In this document: one piece after another, positions 54,807 to 63,308 of the stretch
Layout: each line of letters opens with the position of its first letter
How positions within the stretch are numbered: position 1 is the first letter of the stretch
Assembly (NCBI RefSeq): GCF_029906645.1
Contig: NZ_JARYGZ010000001.1
Coordinates: forward strand, 2,103,208-2,167,207
DNA from: Sphingomonas oryzagri
GTDB taxonomy: Bacteria > Pseudomonadota > Alphaproteobacteria > Sphingomonadales > Sphingomonadaceae
Length of the DNA stretch: 64,000 nt
Direction: 5' to 3'
Notes under the pieces: model-generated
The model's input: the letters and a program-made list of their open reading frames with translations, nothing else
Told to the model about the DNA's origin: nothing
Databases searched by the model: none
Translations under genes and position numbers: made by a program

Positions 54807-56150
54807 TCATGTCAGCGCGCTTCCTGCAAGGATGAGGAGCAATGCGACAACCGAGACGATGCTCTCCAGCACCGACCAAGTCTTGAACGTGTCCTGCGTA
54901 CTGGTTCCGAGATAGCTGCGCACCAGCCAAAAACCGGGATCGTTGACGTGGGAGAAGAAGACCGATCCCGCGCCGATCGCCAGCACCGCCCATTCCGGGG
55001 ATGTGCCGGTGGCCGCGACGACACCCGGCATGATGCCCGCTGCCGTGATGGTGGCGACGGTGGCGGATCCGGTCGCGAGACGGATGCACACCGCCACCGC
55101 CCATGCCATGGGGATCGCCGGGATCGCTCCATGCGCGGCGACGTGCGCCAGGAAATCGGCGAGTCCGGCGGAGACCAGCACCTGCTTCAGCGCGCCGCCC
55201 GCACCGATGGCGAGGACGATCGCCCCCGCAGGCCGCATGGCATCCGACCACAAGGCCGCCTGCACGCCCGCCTCCCCCATCCGTCGCCCGAACAGCAAAG
55301 GCATGGCGACGAGATTGGCGATCACCAAGGCGAGCACCGGATTGCTCAGCGCATCCATCCAGGCGAGATGCGGCGCAATACCGGCCGGGGCGGCGGTCGC
55401 GATCTGCCCGGCGGAGATCAGCAGCACGGGCAGCAGCACGCTCGCAAGCGCACGCATCACGCCGGGCGCCGCGACCAGCGGTTCGGCCGGCTCGATCACC
55501 GGTGCGGACGGCGATATGCGGCGCGCGATCCATCCGCCGAAGATCGGCCCCGCGACGATGGCGGTCGGCACGCCCACCGCGATGCCGTAGAGCAGGGTCC
55601 GCACAAGGCTGGCGTGAAGCGCGTCGATCGCGATCAGCGGACCGGGATGCGGCGGGACCAATGCGTGAAGCGTGGTCAGTCCGGCGAGCGCGGGCAGCAT
55701 CAGCCGCAAGCGAACGCGCGGCTCGTCGCCGGATCGCGCCATCGTCGCGGCGGCTGCCGCCGCGATCGGCAGCAGCAGGACGACGCCGGTCTCGAAGAAG
55801 AGCGGCAGGCCGATCAGCAGCGCGACCGCCATGCTCATCCAGGGCGCGGCCACGGGCCGGCAGCGCCGCAATGCCGAGCGGGCGAGCGTGCCGGCCCCGT
55901 CGGAAAGCTGCAACATCGATCCCAGCGACAGACCAAGCGCGACGACGAGGCCGGTGCCGCCGAGCACGTCGCCCGCTCCCTTCTGGATCGCCTTGGCCGC
56001 GTCGGCCATCGGCATCCCGTCCAGCAGGCCGACGAGAAACGCGCCGCACAGCAGCGCGAGGAACGGATGGAAGCGGCCCCTTACAATGAGACCGATGGCC
56101 GCAATGATCCCGACAAGCGCGGACAGGACGAGGCGGAGATCCTCGCTCAT
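54807..56150 (-). CDS. gntP: GntP-family gluconate:H+ symporter
   Basis: A 447-residue membrane protein with about 12-14 spans. ALVPPHPGPLIAIDALHASL, GLPLFFETGVVLLLPIAAAA and VFFSHVNDPGFWLVRSYLGT are GntP family signatures. Substrates are gluconate or related aldonates; alternatives include fructuronate. It pairs with gntK at 49553. The start was set at MSEDLRLVLSALVG; the frame extends upstream but without similarity. It precedes the GntR gene on the same strand. Confidence 0.92.
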   Translation of the reverse strand: MSEDLRLVLSALVGIIAAIGLIVRGRFHPFLALLCGAFLVGLLDGMPMADAAKAIQKGAGDVLGGTGLVVALGLSLGSMLQLSDGAGTLARSALRRCRPVAAPWMSMAVALLIGLPLFFETGVVLLLPIAAAAAATMARSGDEPRVRLRLMLPALAGLTTLHALVPPHPGPLIAIDALHASLVRTLLYGIAVGVPTAIVAGPIFGGWIARRISPSAPVIEPAEPLVAAPGVMRALASVLLPVLLISAGQIATAAPAGIAPHLAWMDALSNPVLALVIANLVAMPLLFGRRMGEAGVQAALWSDAMRPAGAIVLAIGAGGALKQVLVSAGLADFLAHVAAHGAIPAIPMAWAVAVCIRLATGSATVATITAAGIMPGVVAATGTSPEWAVLAIGAGSVFFSHVNDPGFWLVRSYLGTSTQDTFKTWSVLESIVSVVALLLILAGSALT

Positions 56151-56300
56151 CGCGTGACCCGCGTTACGCAAGCGCCGTTCGATCGCAGTCTTGCAGGATT
56201 GCCTGTCACCCCATCCTCCCTTCGCGCCGGGCGGTGTGCCGCCTGTGTCACGCAAAAGCTGTATAACAGATCACACGACTAAACAGCCATAAAACGCATA

Positions 56301-56329
56301 TTGACAGCAAATTTCGCACGAAATACTAG
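56301..56329 (+). promoter_or_regulatory. Promoter with embedded palindrome upstream of the orphan LuxR-type gene
   Basis: TTGACA (56301-56306) and TACTAG (56324-56329) have 17-nt spacing. The spacer holds a perfect palindrome ATTTCG-CA-CGAAAT at 56311-56324, touching the -10 box. This predicts a transcript with a roughly 95-nt leader, regulated by a factor that blocks or assists RNA polymerase. The rest of the 56151-56429 gap holds no gene I can support. Confidence 0.6.
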
Positions 56330-56429
56330 AAATCTGTCCAACCGATTCCAGCTTCGCGCAGAGTGGAACGGGTTTGCGGACGGCCGATCGGCTCGTGGTG
56401 TCCAGCCGGTTGCGAAAGGGAGAGACACG

Positions 56430-56672
56430 ATGAGCAATCCGATCGGCGCCGTTGATGCGACGGCCCATGGCGATACCCAGATCCGGCTGACCCCCACGCA
56501 GCTCAAGGTGATGCGCGGCGTCAGGATGGGCCAGTTGAACAAGCAGATCGCCTTCGATCTCGGCATCGCCGAAAAAACGGTGAAGGCCCATATGACGGCG
56601 TTGATGCGCAAGCTGAACGTCCACAATCGGACGCAGGTGGCCGTCGCCGCACAATCGCTTCTGCTGTCCTGA
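56430..56672 (+). CDS. Single-domain LuxR-type HTH protein
   Basis: An 80-residue protein made almost entirely of a LuxR/FixJ HTH: LTPTQLKVMRGVRMGQLNKQ, IAFDLGIAEKTVKAHMTALM and RKLNVHNRTQVAVAAQSLLL. There is no receiver or sensor domain. A Shine-Dalgarno GGGAGAG lies before the ATG; the longer upstream frame has no similarity. It may act as a stand-alone regulator or a modulator that dimerises with full-length FixJ-type partners. Neighbours are gntP (divergent) and kdgK (convergent). Confidence 0.85.
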   Translation: MSNPIGAVDATAHGDTQIRLTPTQLKVMRGVRMGQLNKQIAFDLGIAEKTVKAHMTALMRKLNVHNRTQVAVAAQSLLLS

Positions 56673-56677
56673 CGACC

Positions 56678-56696
56678 CCTCCTCCGCTGTAGGAGG
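56678..56696. terminator. Hairpin after the orphan LuxR-type gene
   Basis: CCTCCT (56678-56683) can pair with AGGAGG (56691-56696) around a 7-nt loop, six nt after the stop codon. A weak CATTT follows. The remaining convergent gap to kdgK (56697-56866) holds a smaller CCGGA-TTTT-TCCGG repeat and no gene. Confidence 0.4.
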
Positions 56697-56866
56697 CATT
56701 TCGCGTGTAATCTCGAGCCGATTCTCGATACCCGCCCGGATTTTTCCGGCGTTGCGCCGCCTTGCGGCACTTCAGATCGCGAACAGGTTGCTCAACCATT
56801 TTCTTGAATGACGCACGCACTCCAGGCGCCGATCGCAACTCGTCGCCAGCCTGAAGGTGCGGGCCG

Positions 56867-57778
56867 TCAGTCACCTGCCTCGGCATGGAGGAGACCCAGC
56901 GCACCGGCGTGCATGATGGCAGCGGCAGCAAGGGCGTTTCCGGCCCTTCCCGCCTCTTCCGGCGCACGGCCATGGAGGCGGGCCGCGAGATAGGCCGCAT
57001 TGAAACTATCCCCTGCGCCCGTCGTGTCGACCGGCAAGACCTCCCGATCCGGGCGGATGGAGACCTCCGGCGAATCGCCGCCGATCACGCATCCGTCCCG
57101 CCCGACCTTCACCACGACTTCCCGCACACCCAGTGCTTTCCAGCGCTCGATCGTGGCGTGAGGATCGCCGTCCCCATGCAGCAGGCGTTCGTCATCGAAC
57201 GTCGGCAAGGCGATGTCGATCTCTGAGGCGAAATCCGCCATCGCGTCCCGCGCCTCCGCCTCGTCGCTCCAGCCCTTTGGCCGGAAATTGGGATCGAACG
57301 CGACCCGCCCGCCCCGTCGGCGCACATCCTGCGCCAGCCCTCTCAGCCGACTGCGCCCCTCTGCGCCGAAGAGCGAAAGGGTGATGCCCGACAGGTACAG
57401 GAGATCGGTCTGCACCGCTGCCTCGAATAGCTGTTCCACGGCCGGATGATGCAGAAGCGACCGGGCAGCGGCCTCCTTGCGCCAGTAGAAGAAACTGCGC
57501 TCGCCCGCCTCGTCCGTCTGGATCGCGTACAGTCCCGGCAATGCCGTCGGATCCCGCAGGATCAATCCGCAATCGACGCCGTGGCCGGCAATCCGCCGCA
57601 GCATGTCGGTGCTGAACGGGTCCTCTCCCAGCATCGTGAGATAGGCCGTCGAAAGCCCGAGCCGAGCGCAGAATGCGGCCGTGTTGAAGGTATCGCCGCC
57701 CAGACCAAGCTGCCAGGCGCCGCCGTCCGGCCGAAGCTCCAGCATCACCTCGCCAATCGCGATCATCCGACGCTTCAT
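56867..57778 (-). CDS. kdgK: 2-Keto-3-deoxygluconate kinase KdgK (PfkB family)
   Basis: A 303-residue PfkB-family sugar kinase. It starts MKRRMIAIGEVMLELRPDGG, has GGDTFNTAAFCARLG (sugar-binding Gly/Asn), RVAFDPNFRPKGW and the anion-hole motif DTTGAGDSFNAAYLAARLHG. It phosphorylates 2-keto-3-deoxy-D-gluconate to KDPG, the last dedicated step of the uronate pathway. It diverges from the manD-uxuB operon, which makes its substrate. The chosen start matches KdgK proteins; the upstream open frame has no homology. Confidence 0.92.
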   Translation of the reverse strand: MKRRMIAIGEVMLELRPDGGAWQLGLGGDTFNTAAFCARLGLSTAYLTMLGEDPFSTDMLRRIAGHGVDCGLILRDPTALPGLYAIQTDEAGERSFFYWRKEAAARSLLHHPAVEQLFEAAVQTDLLYLSGITLSLFGAEGRSRLRGLAQDVRRRGGRVAFDPNFRPKGWSDEAEARDAMADFASEIDIALPTFDDERLLHGDGDPHATIERWKALGVREVVVKVGRDGCVIGGDSPEVSIRPDREVLPVDTTGAGDSFNAAYLAARLHGRAPEEAGRAGNALAAAAIMHAGALGLLHAEAGD

Positions 57779-57813
57779 CTCAAACTCCCTGCCATCGGCA
57801 CTGCACCCACGTA

Positions 57814-57859
57814 TTGGCATGACATCTTTTGCATGACACCTGAAAATTGGTAAGATAGG
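57814..57859. promoter_or_regulatory. Triple direct repeat between kdgK and manD (candidate uronate operators)
   Basis: Three copies of a TTkGyAwGAyA-type element: TTGGCATGACA at 57814, TTTGCATGACA at 57828 and TTGGTAAGATA at 57847. The first two are spaced 14 nt. TTGGTA half-sites are typical of UxuR/ExuR-like GntR regulators. They lie 36 nt upstream of kdgK and about 90 nt upstream of manD, suited to shared control. Confidence 0.5.
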
Positions 57860-57950
57860 AGAAGGGCGTGCCGTCCGTGCTTCTGATCTGCAGCCTCTCG
57901 GCACCGGGCATACTCCCCTCGCCCGCATTCGCCTTGTTGGAGCTTCGTAT

Positions 57951-59162
57951 ATGCCCATAATCACGTCGGCCAAGGTCATCGTCACCAGCCCCGGCCGAAA
58001 TTTCGTCACGCTCAAGATCGAGACCGACGAGGGCATTTACGGGCTGGGCGACGCCACGCTCAACGGGCGCGAGCTGGCGGTGGCGAGTTACCTCACCGAT
58101 CACGTCACCCCCTGCCTGATCGGCCGCGACGCGCACCGCATCGAGGATATCTGGCAGTTCCTCTACAAGGGTGCCTACTGGCGGCGCGGCCCGGTGACGA
58201 TGAGCGCGATCGCCGCCGTCGACACCGCGCTCTGGGACATCAAGGGCAAGGTGGCCGGCCTGCCGGTCTACCAGCTGCTCGGTGGCGCTGCGCGCGAGGG
58301 CGTGATGGTCTACGGCCACGCCAACGGCGCGACGATCGAGGAGACGATCGAGGCGGCGCTGATATACCAGTCGGAGGGGTACAAGGCGATCCGCATCCAG
58401 TCCGGCGTGCCGGGCCTCGCCTCCACCTACGGCGTCTCCAAGGACCGCTATTTCTACGAGCCGGCCGACGCCGACCTGCCGACCGAGAATGTCTGGTCGA
58501 CCGAGAAATATCTCCGCTCCGTGCCGCCGCTGTTCGAGAAGGCGCGCGAGGCGCTGGGCTGGGACGTGCATCTGCTCCACGACGCGCACCATCGCCTGAC
58601 CCCGATTGAGGCGGCGCGGCTGGGCAAGGATCTCGAGCCCTTCCGCCCCTTCTGGCTGGAGGATGCGGTGCCGGCCGAGAACCAGGCCAATTTCCGCCTG
58701 ATCCGCCAGCATACCACCACGCCGCTTGCCGTCGGCGAGATCTTCAGCTCGGTGTGGGACTGCAAGCAGCTGATCGAGGAGCAACTGATCGATTATATCC
58801 GCGCGACCGTGGTCCATGCCGGCGGCATCACCCACCTGCGCCGGATCGCGAGCTTCGCCGACATGCACAATGTCCGCACCGGCTGCCATGGCGCGACCGA
58901 TCTCTCGCCGGTCTGCATGGCAGCGGCGCTGCATTTCGATCTGTCGGTGCCCAATTTCGGCGTGCAGGAATATATGCGCCACACGCCCGAGACGGACGCG
59001 GCCTTCCCGCATGCCTACACGTTCGATCGCGGCATGATGCACCCCGGCGACAAGCCCGGCCTCGGCGTCGAGATCGACGAGGATCTGGCCGCGAAATACG
59101 AATATAAGCGCGCCTTCCTGCCGGTGAACCGCCTGGAAGACGGGACGATGTTCAACTGGTGA
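57951..59162 (+). CDS. manD: D-Mannonate dehydratase ManD (enolase superfamily)
   Basis: A 403-residue enolase-superfamily enzyme of ManD/RspA type. Metal ligands fit Asp211, Glu237 and Glu263 ([29 protein letters not shown]), with His213 and the Tyr160/Arg148 pair of the ManD active site ([17 protein letters not shown]). Numbering is one more than I recall for the Novosphingobium enzyme. It dehydrates D-mannonate to 2-keto-3-deoxygluconate. High-activity ManD replaces UxuA here. First gene of the overlapped operon manD-exuT-uxaC-uxuB. Confidence 0.94.
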   Translation: MPIITSAKVIVTSPGRNFVTLKIETDEGIYGLGDATLNGRELAVASYLTDHVTPCLIGRDAHRIEDIWQFLYKGAYWRRGPVTMSAIAAVDTALWDIKGKVAGLPVYQLLGGAAREGVMVYGHANGATIEETIEAALIYQSEGYKAIRIQSGVPGLASTYGVSKDRYFYEPADADLPTENVWSTEKYLRSVPPLFEKAREALGWDVHLLHDAHHRLTPIEAARLGKDLEPFRPFWLEDAVPAENQANFRLIRQHTTTPLAVGEIFSSVWDCKQLIEEQLIDYIRATVVHAGGITHLRRIASFADMHNVRTGCHGATDLSPVCMAAALHFDLSVPNFGVQEYMRHTPETDAAFPHAYTFDRGMMHPGDKPGLGVEIDEDLAAKYEYKRAFLPVNRLEDGTMFNW

Positions 59163-60439
59163 CGCCGGTGGACGCCTCCCAGAAACCCGCCGGACGCATC
59201 CGCTGGATCGTCTGCGGGCTGCTCTTCGCCGCCGTCGTGCTGAGCTATGTCGACCGGCTGGTGCTGCCGGTGCTGAAGCCCACGCTGCAGGCGCGCTACG
59301 GCTGGAGCGAGACGGGCTATGCCGATCTCGCCATCTGGTTCCAGGGTGCCTACGGCATCGCCTATGTGCTGTTCGGGCGGCTGGTCGATCGCGTGGGAGC
59401 GCGGATCGGCTATGCGATCTCGGTGACGTTGTGGACCATCGGCCATGTCGCCCACGCGCTCTTCACCTCGACCACCGGCATGCTGATCGCGCGGGTGCCG
59501 CTGGCGATCGGCGAGGCGGGCGCCTTCCCGGCGGCGCTGGCCGCGATCGGGGAGTGGTTCCCCCGGCGCGAGCGGGCGCTGGCGATCGGCATCTTCAACG
59601 CCGGATCGAATGTCGGCGCGATCGTGACGCCGCTGATCGTTCCGGTGATCGCGGTCGCCTTCGGCTGGCGCATGGCCTTCGTCGCCACCGGTGCGCTGAC
59701 CTTGATCTGGCTGGCGGCGTGGCTGGCCTTCTACCGATCGCCCCGCCGCAACCCGCGCGTCAGCCCTGAGGAACTCGCCTGGATCGAGAGCGAGCCGGCC
59801 GAGGCGCAGCGCCCGGTGCCGTGGCGCACCCTGCTCGGCTTGCGCCAGACCTGGGCCTATATGGCGGGCCGCTTCCTGATCGATCCGGTGTGGTGGACCT
59901 TCCTGTTCTGGCTGCCCGATTTCTTCAACCGGCAATACGGCATCAAGATGCTCGATTTCGGACCGCCGCTGGTCGCCGTCTATGTGCTGGCGGATGTCGG
60001 CTCGGTAGCAGGCGGCTGGCTCTCTTCGCGCTGGCTCGGCCGGGGCTGGAGCACCAACCGTGCGCGCAAGACGGCGATGGGCGTCTGCGCCATGTTCGCG
60101 CTGCCGATCGCCTTCGCCACCCACGCGCCGGGCATGTGGTGGGCGGTGCTGCTGATCGGCCTCGCTTGCGCCTGCCATCAGGGCTTTTCCGCCAACGTGT
60201 TCGCCTTGCCGGGCGATCTCTTCCCGCGCGGCCAGTCCGGATCGGTGATCGGCCTCGGCGGGCTGGCCGGCGCGCTCGGCGGCATGCTGATGGCGAAGTT
60301 CGCCGGCGCGATCCTCGCCACGCTCGGCAGCTATCAGCCGATCTTCGTGGTTGCCGCCCTCGCCTATGTCGTCGCATTGGGCGTGATCCACCTGCTGGTG
60401 CCGCGCTACACGCCCGTCGATCCGGAGCAGCTCGCATGA
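59159..60439 (+). CDS. exuT: MFS transporter, hexuronate (ExuT-like)
   Basis: A 426-residue, about 12-span MFS permease of the ACS/ExuT type: [40 protein letters not shown] and [20 protein letters not shown], with [20 protein letters not shown] near the end. Known members take up glucuronate and galacturonate. The start is GTG overlapping the manD stop by GTGA; the gene then overlaps uxaC by ATGA. Its operon position supports D-glucuronate or the related hexuronate as substrate. Confidence 0.9.
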   Translation: MTPVDASQKPAGRIRWIVCGLLFAAVVLSYVDRLVLPVLKPTLQARYGWSETGYADLAIWFQGAYGIAYVLFGRLVDRVGARIGYAISVTLWTIGHVAHALFTSTTGMLIARVPLAIGEAGAFPAALAAIGEWFPRRERALAIGIFNAGSNVGAIVTPLIVPVIAVAFGWRMAFVATGALTLIWLAAWLAFYRSPRRNPRVSPEELAWIESEPAEAQRPVPWRTLLGLRQTWAYMAGRFLIDPVWWTFLFWLPDFFNRQYGIKMLDFGPPLVAVYVLADVGSVAGGWLSSRWLGRGWSTNRARKTAMGVCAMFALPIAFATHAPGMWWAVLLIGLACACHQGFSANVFALPGDLFPRGQSGSVIGLGGLAGALGGMLMAKFAGAILATLGSYQPIFVVAALAYVVALGVIHLLVPRYTPVDPEQLA

Positions 60440-61848
60440 CCCCGTTGACCCTGCATCCGGACCGGCTCTTCCCCGCCGACCCGGCCACCCGTGCCATCGC
60501 CCGATCGATCTACGAGGGCATCAGGGGCCTGCCGATCGTCAGCCCGCACGGCCATACCGATCCGGTCTGGTTCGTCACCAACGCCCCCTTCACCAACCCG
60601 ACCGAGCTGCTGATCGTCCCCGATCATTACGTGCTGCGGATGCTCTCCAGCCAGGGCATCCCGCTTTCGGCGCTGGGCGTGCCCACCCGCGACGGCACCC
60701 CGCACGAAACCGATCCGCGCGCCGCGTGGCGGTTGTTCGCGCGGCACTACCACCTGTTCCGGGGTACGCCCTCGCGGCTGTGGCTGGACTGGGTGTTCGC
60801 CGAGGTGTTTGGGCTTTCCGTGCGGCTGGGGGAGGCCAGCGCCGATCTCTACTACGACACGATCGACGCCGCGCTGAAGACCGATGCCTTCCGCCCCCGC
60901 GCGCTCTACGAACGGTTTGGGATCGAACTGATCGCCACCACCGAAAGCCCGCTCGATCCGCTCGACCATCATCGCGCGATCCGCGAGAGCGGGTGGAGCG
61001 GCAAGGTCGTCACCGCCTACCGCCCCGATCCGGTGATAGATCCGGAAGCACCCGGCTTCGCCGACAATCTCCGCCGCTTCGGCGAGGTTTCGGGCGAGGA
61101 CATCGCCACCTTCGACGGCTATCTGCGTGCCCACCGCATACGCCGCGCGCATTTCCGCCAGGCGGGCGCGACCTCGACCGACCACGGCCACCCCTCCGCC
61201 TTCACCGCGAACCTGCCCGCCGCCGAAATCGAGGCGCTTTACGCCAAGCTGCTGGGCGGCGCCGTCACCCCGGCGGAGGCCGAGCTGTTCCGCGGCCACA
61301 TGCTCACCGAGATGGCGCGCATGTCGATCGAGGACGGGATGGTGATGCAGCTTCACCCCGGCGCGTATCGCAACCACGATCCCGCGCTGCTCGCCCGCTA
61401 CGGGCGGGACAAGGGCGCCGACATCCCTCTCGCCGGGGAATTCGTGCGCGGGCTGAAGCCGCTGCTCGACGCACACGGCCGCGATCCGCGCCTGACGCTG
61501 ATCCTCTTCACGCTCGACGAGGACGTCTACGCGCGCGAGTTGGCGCCGCTGGCGGGCCATTATGCCGCACTCCGGCTCGGCCCGCCCTGGTGGTTCCACG
61601 ACAGCCCGGAAGGCATGCGCCGTTTCCGCGAGCGGGTCACCGAGACGGCGGGTTTCTACAACACCGTCGGCTTCAATGACGACACACGCGCCTTCCTCTC
61701 GATCCCCGCGCGGCACGACGTCGCGCGACGGATGGACAGCGCCTTCCTCGCCCGCCGGGTCGCCGAGCATCAGCTGGACGAGGCCGAGGCGCACGCGATC
61801 GCGCGCGCTCTCACCTACGATCTGGTGAAGCAGGCCTACCGGCTGTGA
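60436..61848 (+). CDS. uxaC: Glucuronate isomerase UxaC
   Basis: A 470-residue amidohydrolase-superfamily isomerase. The metal-binding HxH is at His38/His40 in VSPHGHTDPVWFVTNAPFTN, with ETDPRAAWRLFARHYHLFRG, TTESPLDPLDHHRAI and the C-terminal GFYNTVGFNDDTRAFLSIPA. It interconverts D-glucuronate with D-fructuronate, and D-galacturonate with D-tagaturonate. The ATG overlaps the permease stop; the open frame extends upstream in that gene only. It overlaps uxuB by GTGA. Confidence 0.95.
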   Translation: MTPLTLHPDRLFPADPATRAIARSIYEGIRGLPIVSPHGHTDPVWFVTNAPFTNPTELLIVPDHYVLRMLSSQGIPLSALGVPTRDGTPHETDPRAAWRLFARHYHLFRGTPSRLWLDWVFAEVFGLSVRLGEASADLYYDTIDAALKTDAFRPRALYERFGIELIATTESPLDPLDHHRAIRESGWSGKVVTAYRPDPVIDPEAPGFADNLRRFGEVSGEDIATFDGYLRAHRIRRAHFRQAGATSTDHGHPSAFTANLPAAEIEALYAKLLGGAVTPAEAELFRGHMLTEMARMSIEDGMVMQLHPGAYRNHDPALLARYGRDKGADIPLAGEFVRGLKPLLDAHGRDPRLTLILFTLDEDVYARELAPLAGHYAALRLGPPWWFHDSPEGMRRFRERVTETAGFYNTVGFNDDTRAFLSIPARHDVARRMDSAFLARRVAEHQLDEAEAHAIARALTYDLVKQAYRL

Positions 61849-63302
61849 GGCGCCTCTCCGCCGCCGTGCTGGCCGATCTGCCGGAGGATGTCCGCCGCCC
61901 CTCCTACGATCGGGGAGCGATACGCACCGGCGTGATCCATCTCGGCATCGGCGCCTTCCACCGCGCGCATCAGGCAGTGTTGTTCGAAGCCGCGCTGGAG
62001 GCCGGGGACATGCGCTGGGGCGTGTGCGGCGTGTCGCTGCGCTCGGCCGCCGTGCGCGACCAGCTAGAGCCGCAGGACGGCCTCTACAGCCTCGTCGAGC
62101 GCGATGCCGCGGGCGAGCGGGTGCGGATCATCGGCGCGGTGCGGAATGTATTGGTCGCGCCGGAGAATCCCGAAGCGGTGATCGCGGCGCTGGCCTCGCC
62201 CGACGTCCATCTCGTGACGCTGACGATCACGGAGAAAGGCTACAGGCTCAACGGCGGGTCGCTCGATTTCTCCGATCCCGAGATCGTTCACGACCTTGCC
62301 GAGCCGGCCGCCCCCAAAAGCGCGGTTGGCTTCCTTGTCGCAGGTCTCGCGAGGCGACGTGCCGGGGGTCTTCCGCCCTTCACCGTACTGAGCTGCGACA
62401 ATCTTCCCCACAATGGCCGCCTGCTGCGCGATGCGGTGCTGGACTTCGCCGGGCGTATCGACAGCGCTCTCGCCCGCTGGATCGCGGCCGAGGGCGCCTT
62501 CCCGCAGACCATGGTCGATCGCATCGTCCCCGCCGCCACCGACGCGGACGTCGCCGCGCTCGCCATTCGTATCGGTTGCGAGGACCGGGCTATGGTGAAG
62601 ACCGAACCCTTCTTCCAATGGGTGATCGAGGATCGCTTCTGCAGCCCCCGCCCGGACTTCGCCGCGTTGGGTGCCCGGCTTACGACAGCCATCGCGCCAT
62701 GGGAGGAAGCAAAGCTAAGACTGCTCAACGGCGCTCATTCCGCGATCGCCTATGCGGGCGGGCTGATCGGCATCGAGCATGTTCACGAGTTCGTGGCGCT
62801 TGAACAGGGGCGCCGCTTCGTCGAAAGCCTGTGGGACGAAAGCGTGACCACATTGTCTCCGCCACCGGGGCTGGACCTCGATCGCTACCGTGCCGCGTTG
62901 ATGGCGCGCTTCGCAAATCCGGCGCTGCGTCACCGCACCGCCCAGATCGCAATGGACGGCACGCAGAAGCTCCCTCAACGGATCATCGCCCCGCTGGTCT
63001 CGAGGCTGGAGCGGGGCGATGCCTCCCCTATGCTGACGATGGTGCTGGCGGCCTGGATGCGCTGGGTCGGCGAGCGCGTGGCCCATGGTGGCGAGACGGT
63101 GCTGGCAGATCCATTGGCAAAGCGACTGGCGGTAATCCAGATGGCACAGAGCGCGCAGGCGCGGGTCGATGCGACCCTCGCGCTCGATATGATGTTTCCG
63201 GCATCGCTGGTGCCGATGCTGCGCCCCGTATTGACGACCGCCTATAGCGAGCTGATGGACGGCCGCGTGCGCGATATGCTGTTCGCGGCGGACAAGCGCT
63301 AG
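61845..63302 (+). CDS. uxuB: Fructuronate reductase UxuB (mannitol dehydrogenase family)
   Basis: A 485-residue long-chain polyol-dehydrogenase family enzyme. GVIHLGIGAFHRAHQAVLFE at the N-terminus is the nucleotide-binding start, FTVLSCDNLPHNGRLLRDAV and KLRLLNGAHSAIAYAGGLIG carry the conserved catalytic Lys/Asn/His region. It reduces D-fructuronate to D-mannonate with NADH. A GTG start overlaps the uxaC stop. In place of UxaB/UxaA (the altronate branch, not seen here), the UxuB-ManD pair points to D-glucuronate. It ends 6 nt before the convergent GntR gene. Confidence 0.93.
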   Translation: MRRLSAAVLADLPEDVRRPSYDRGAIRTGVIHLGIGAFHRAHQAVLFEAALEAGDMRWGVCGVSLRSAAVRDQLEPQDGLYSLVERDAAGERVRIIGAVRNVLVAPENPEAVIAALASPDVHLVTLTITEKGYRLNGGSLDFSDPEIVHDLAEPAAPKSAVGFLVAGLARRRAGGLPPFTVLSCDNLPHNGRLLRDAVLDFAGRIDSALARWIAAEGAFPQTMVDRIVPAATDADVAALAIRIGCEDRAMVKTEPFFQWVIEDRFCSPRPDFAALGARLTTAIAPWEEAKLRLLNGAHSAIAYAGGLIGIEHVHEFVALEQGRRFVESLWDESVTTLSPPPGLDLDRYRAALMARFANPALRHRTAQIAMDGTQKLPQRIIAPLVSRLERGDASPMLTMVLAAWMRWVGERVAHGGETVLADPLAKRLAVIQMAQSAQARVDATLALDMMFPASLVPMLRPVLTTAYSELMDGRVRDMLFAADKR

Positions 63303-63308
63303 AGCCGC

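Noticed and set aside
56259-56269. CTGTATAACAG upstream of gntP as a fourth copy of the 18-bp regulon motif
   Set aside because: It matches only the first half of the motif, differs at conserved positions, and the right half has wrong spacing.
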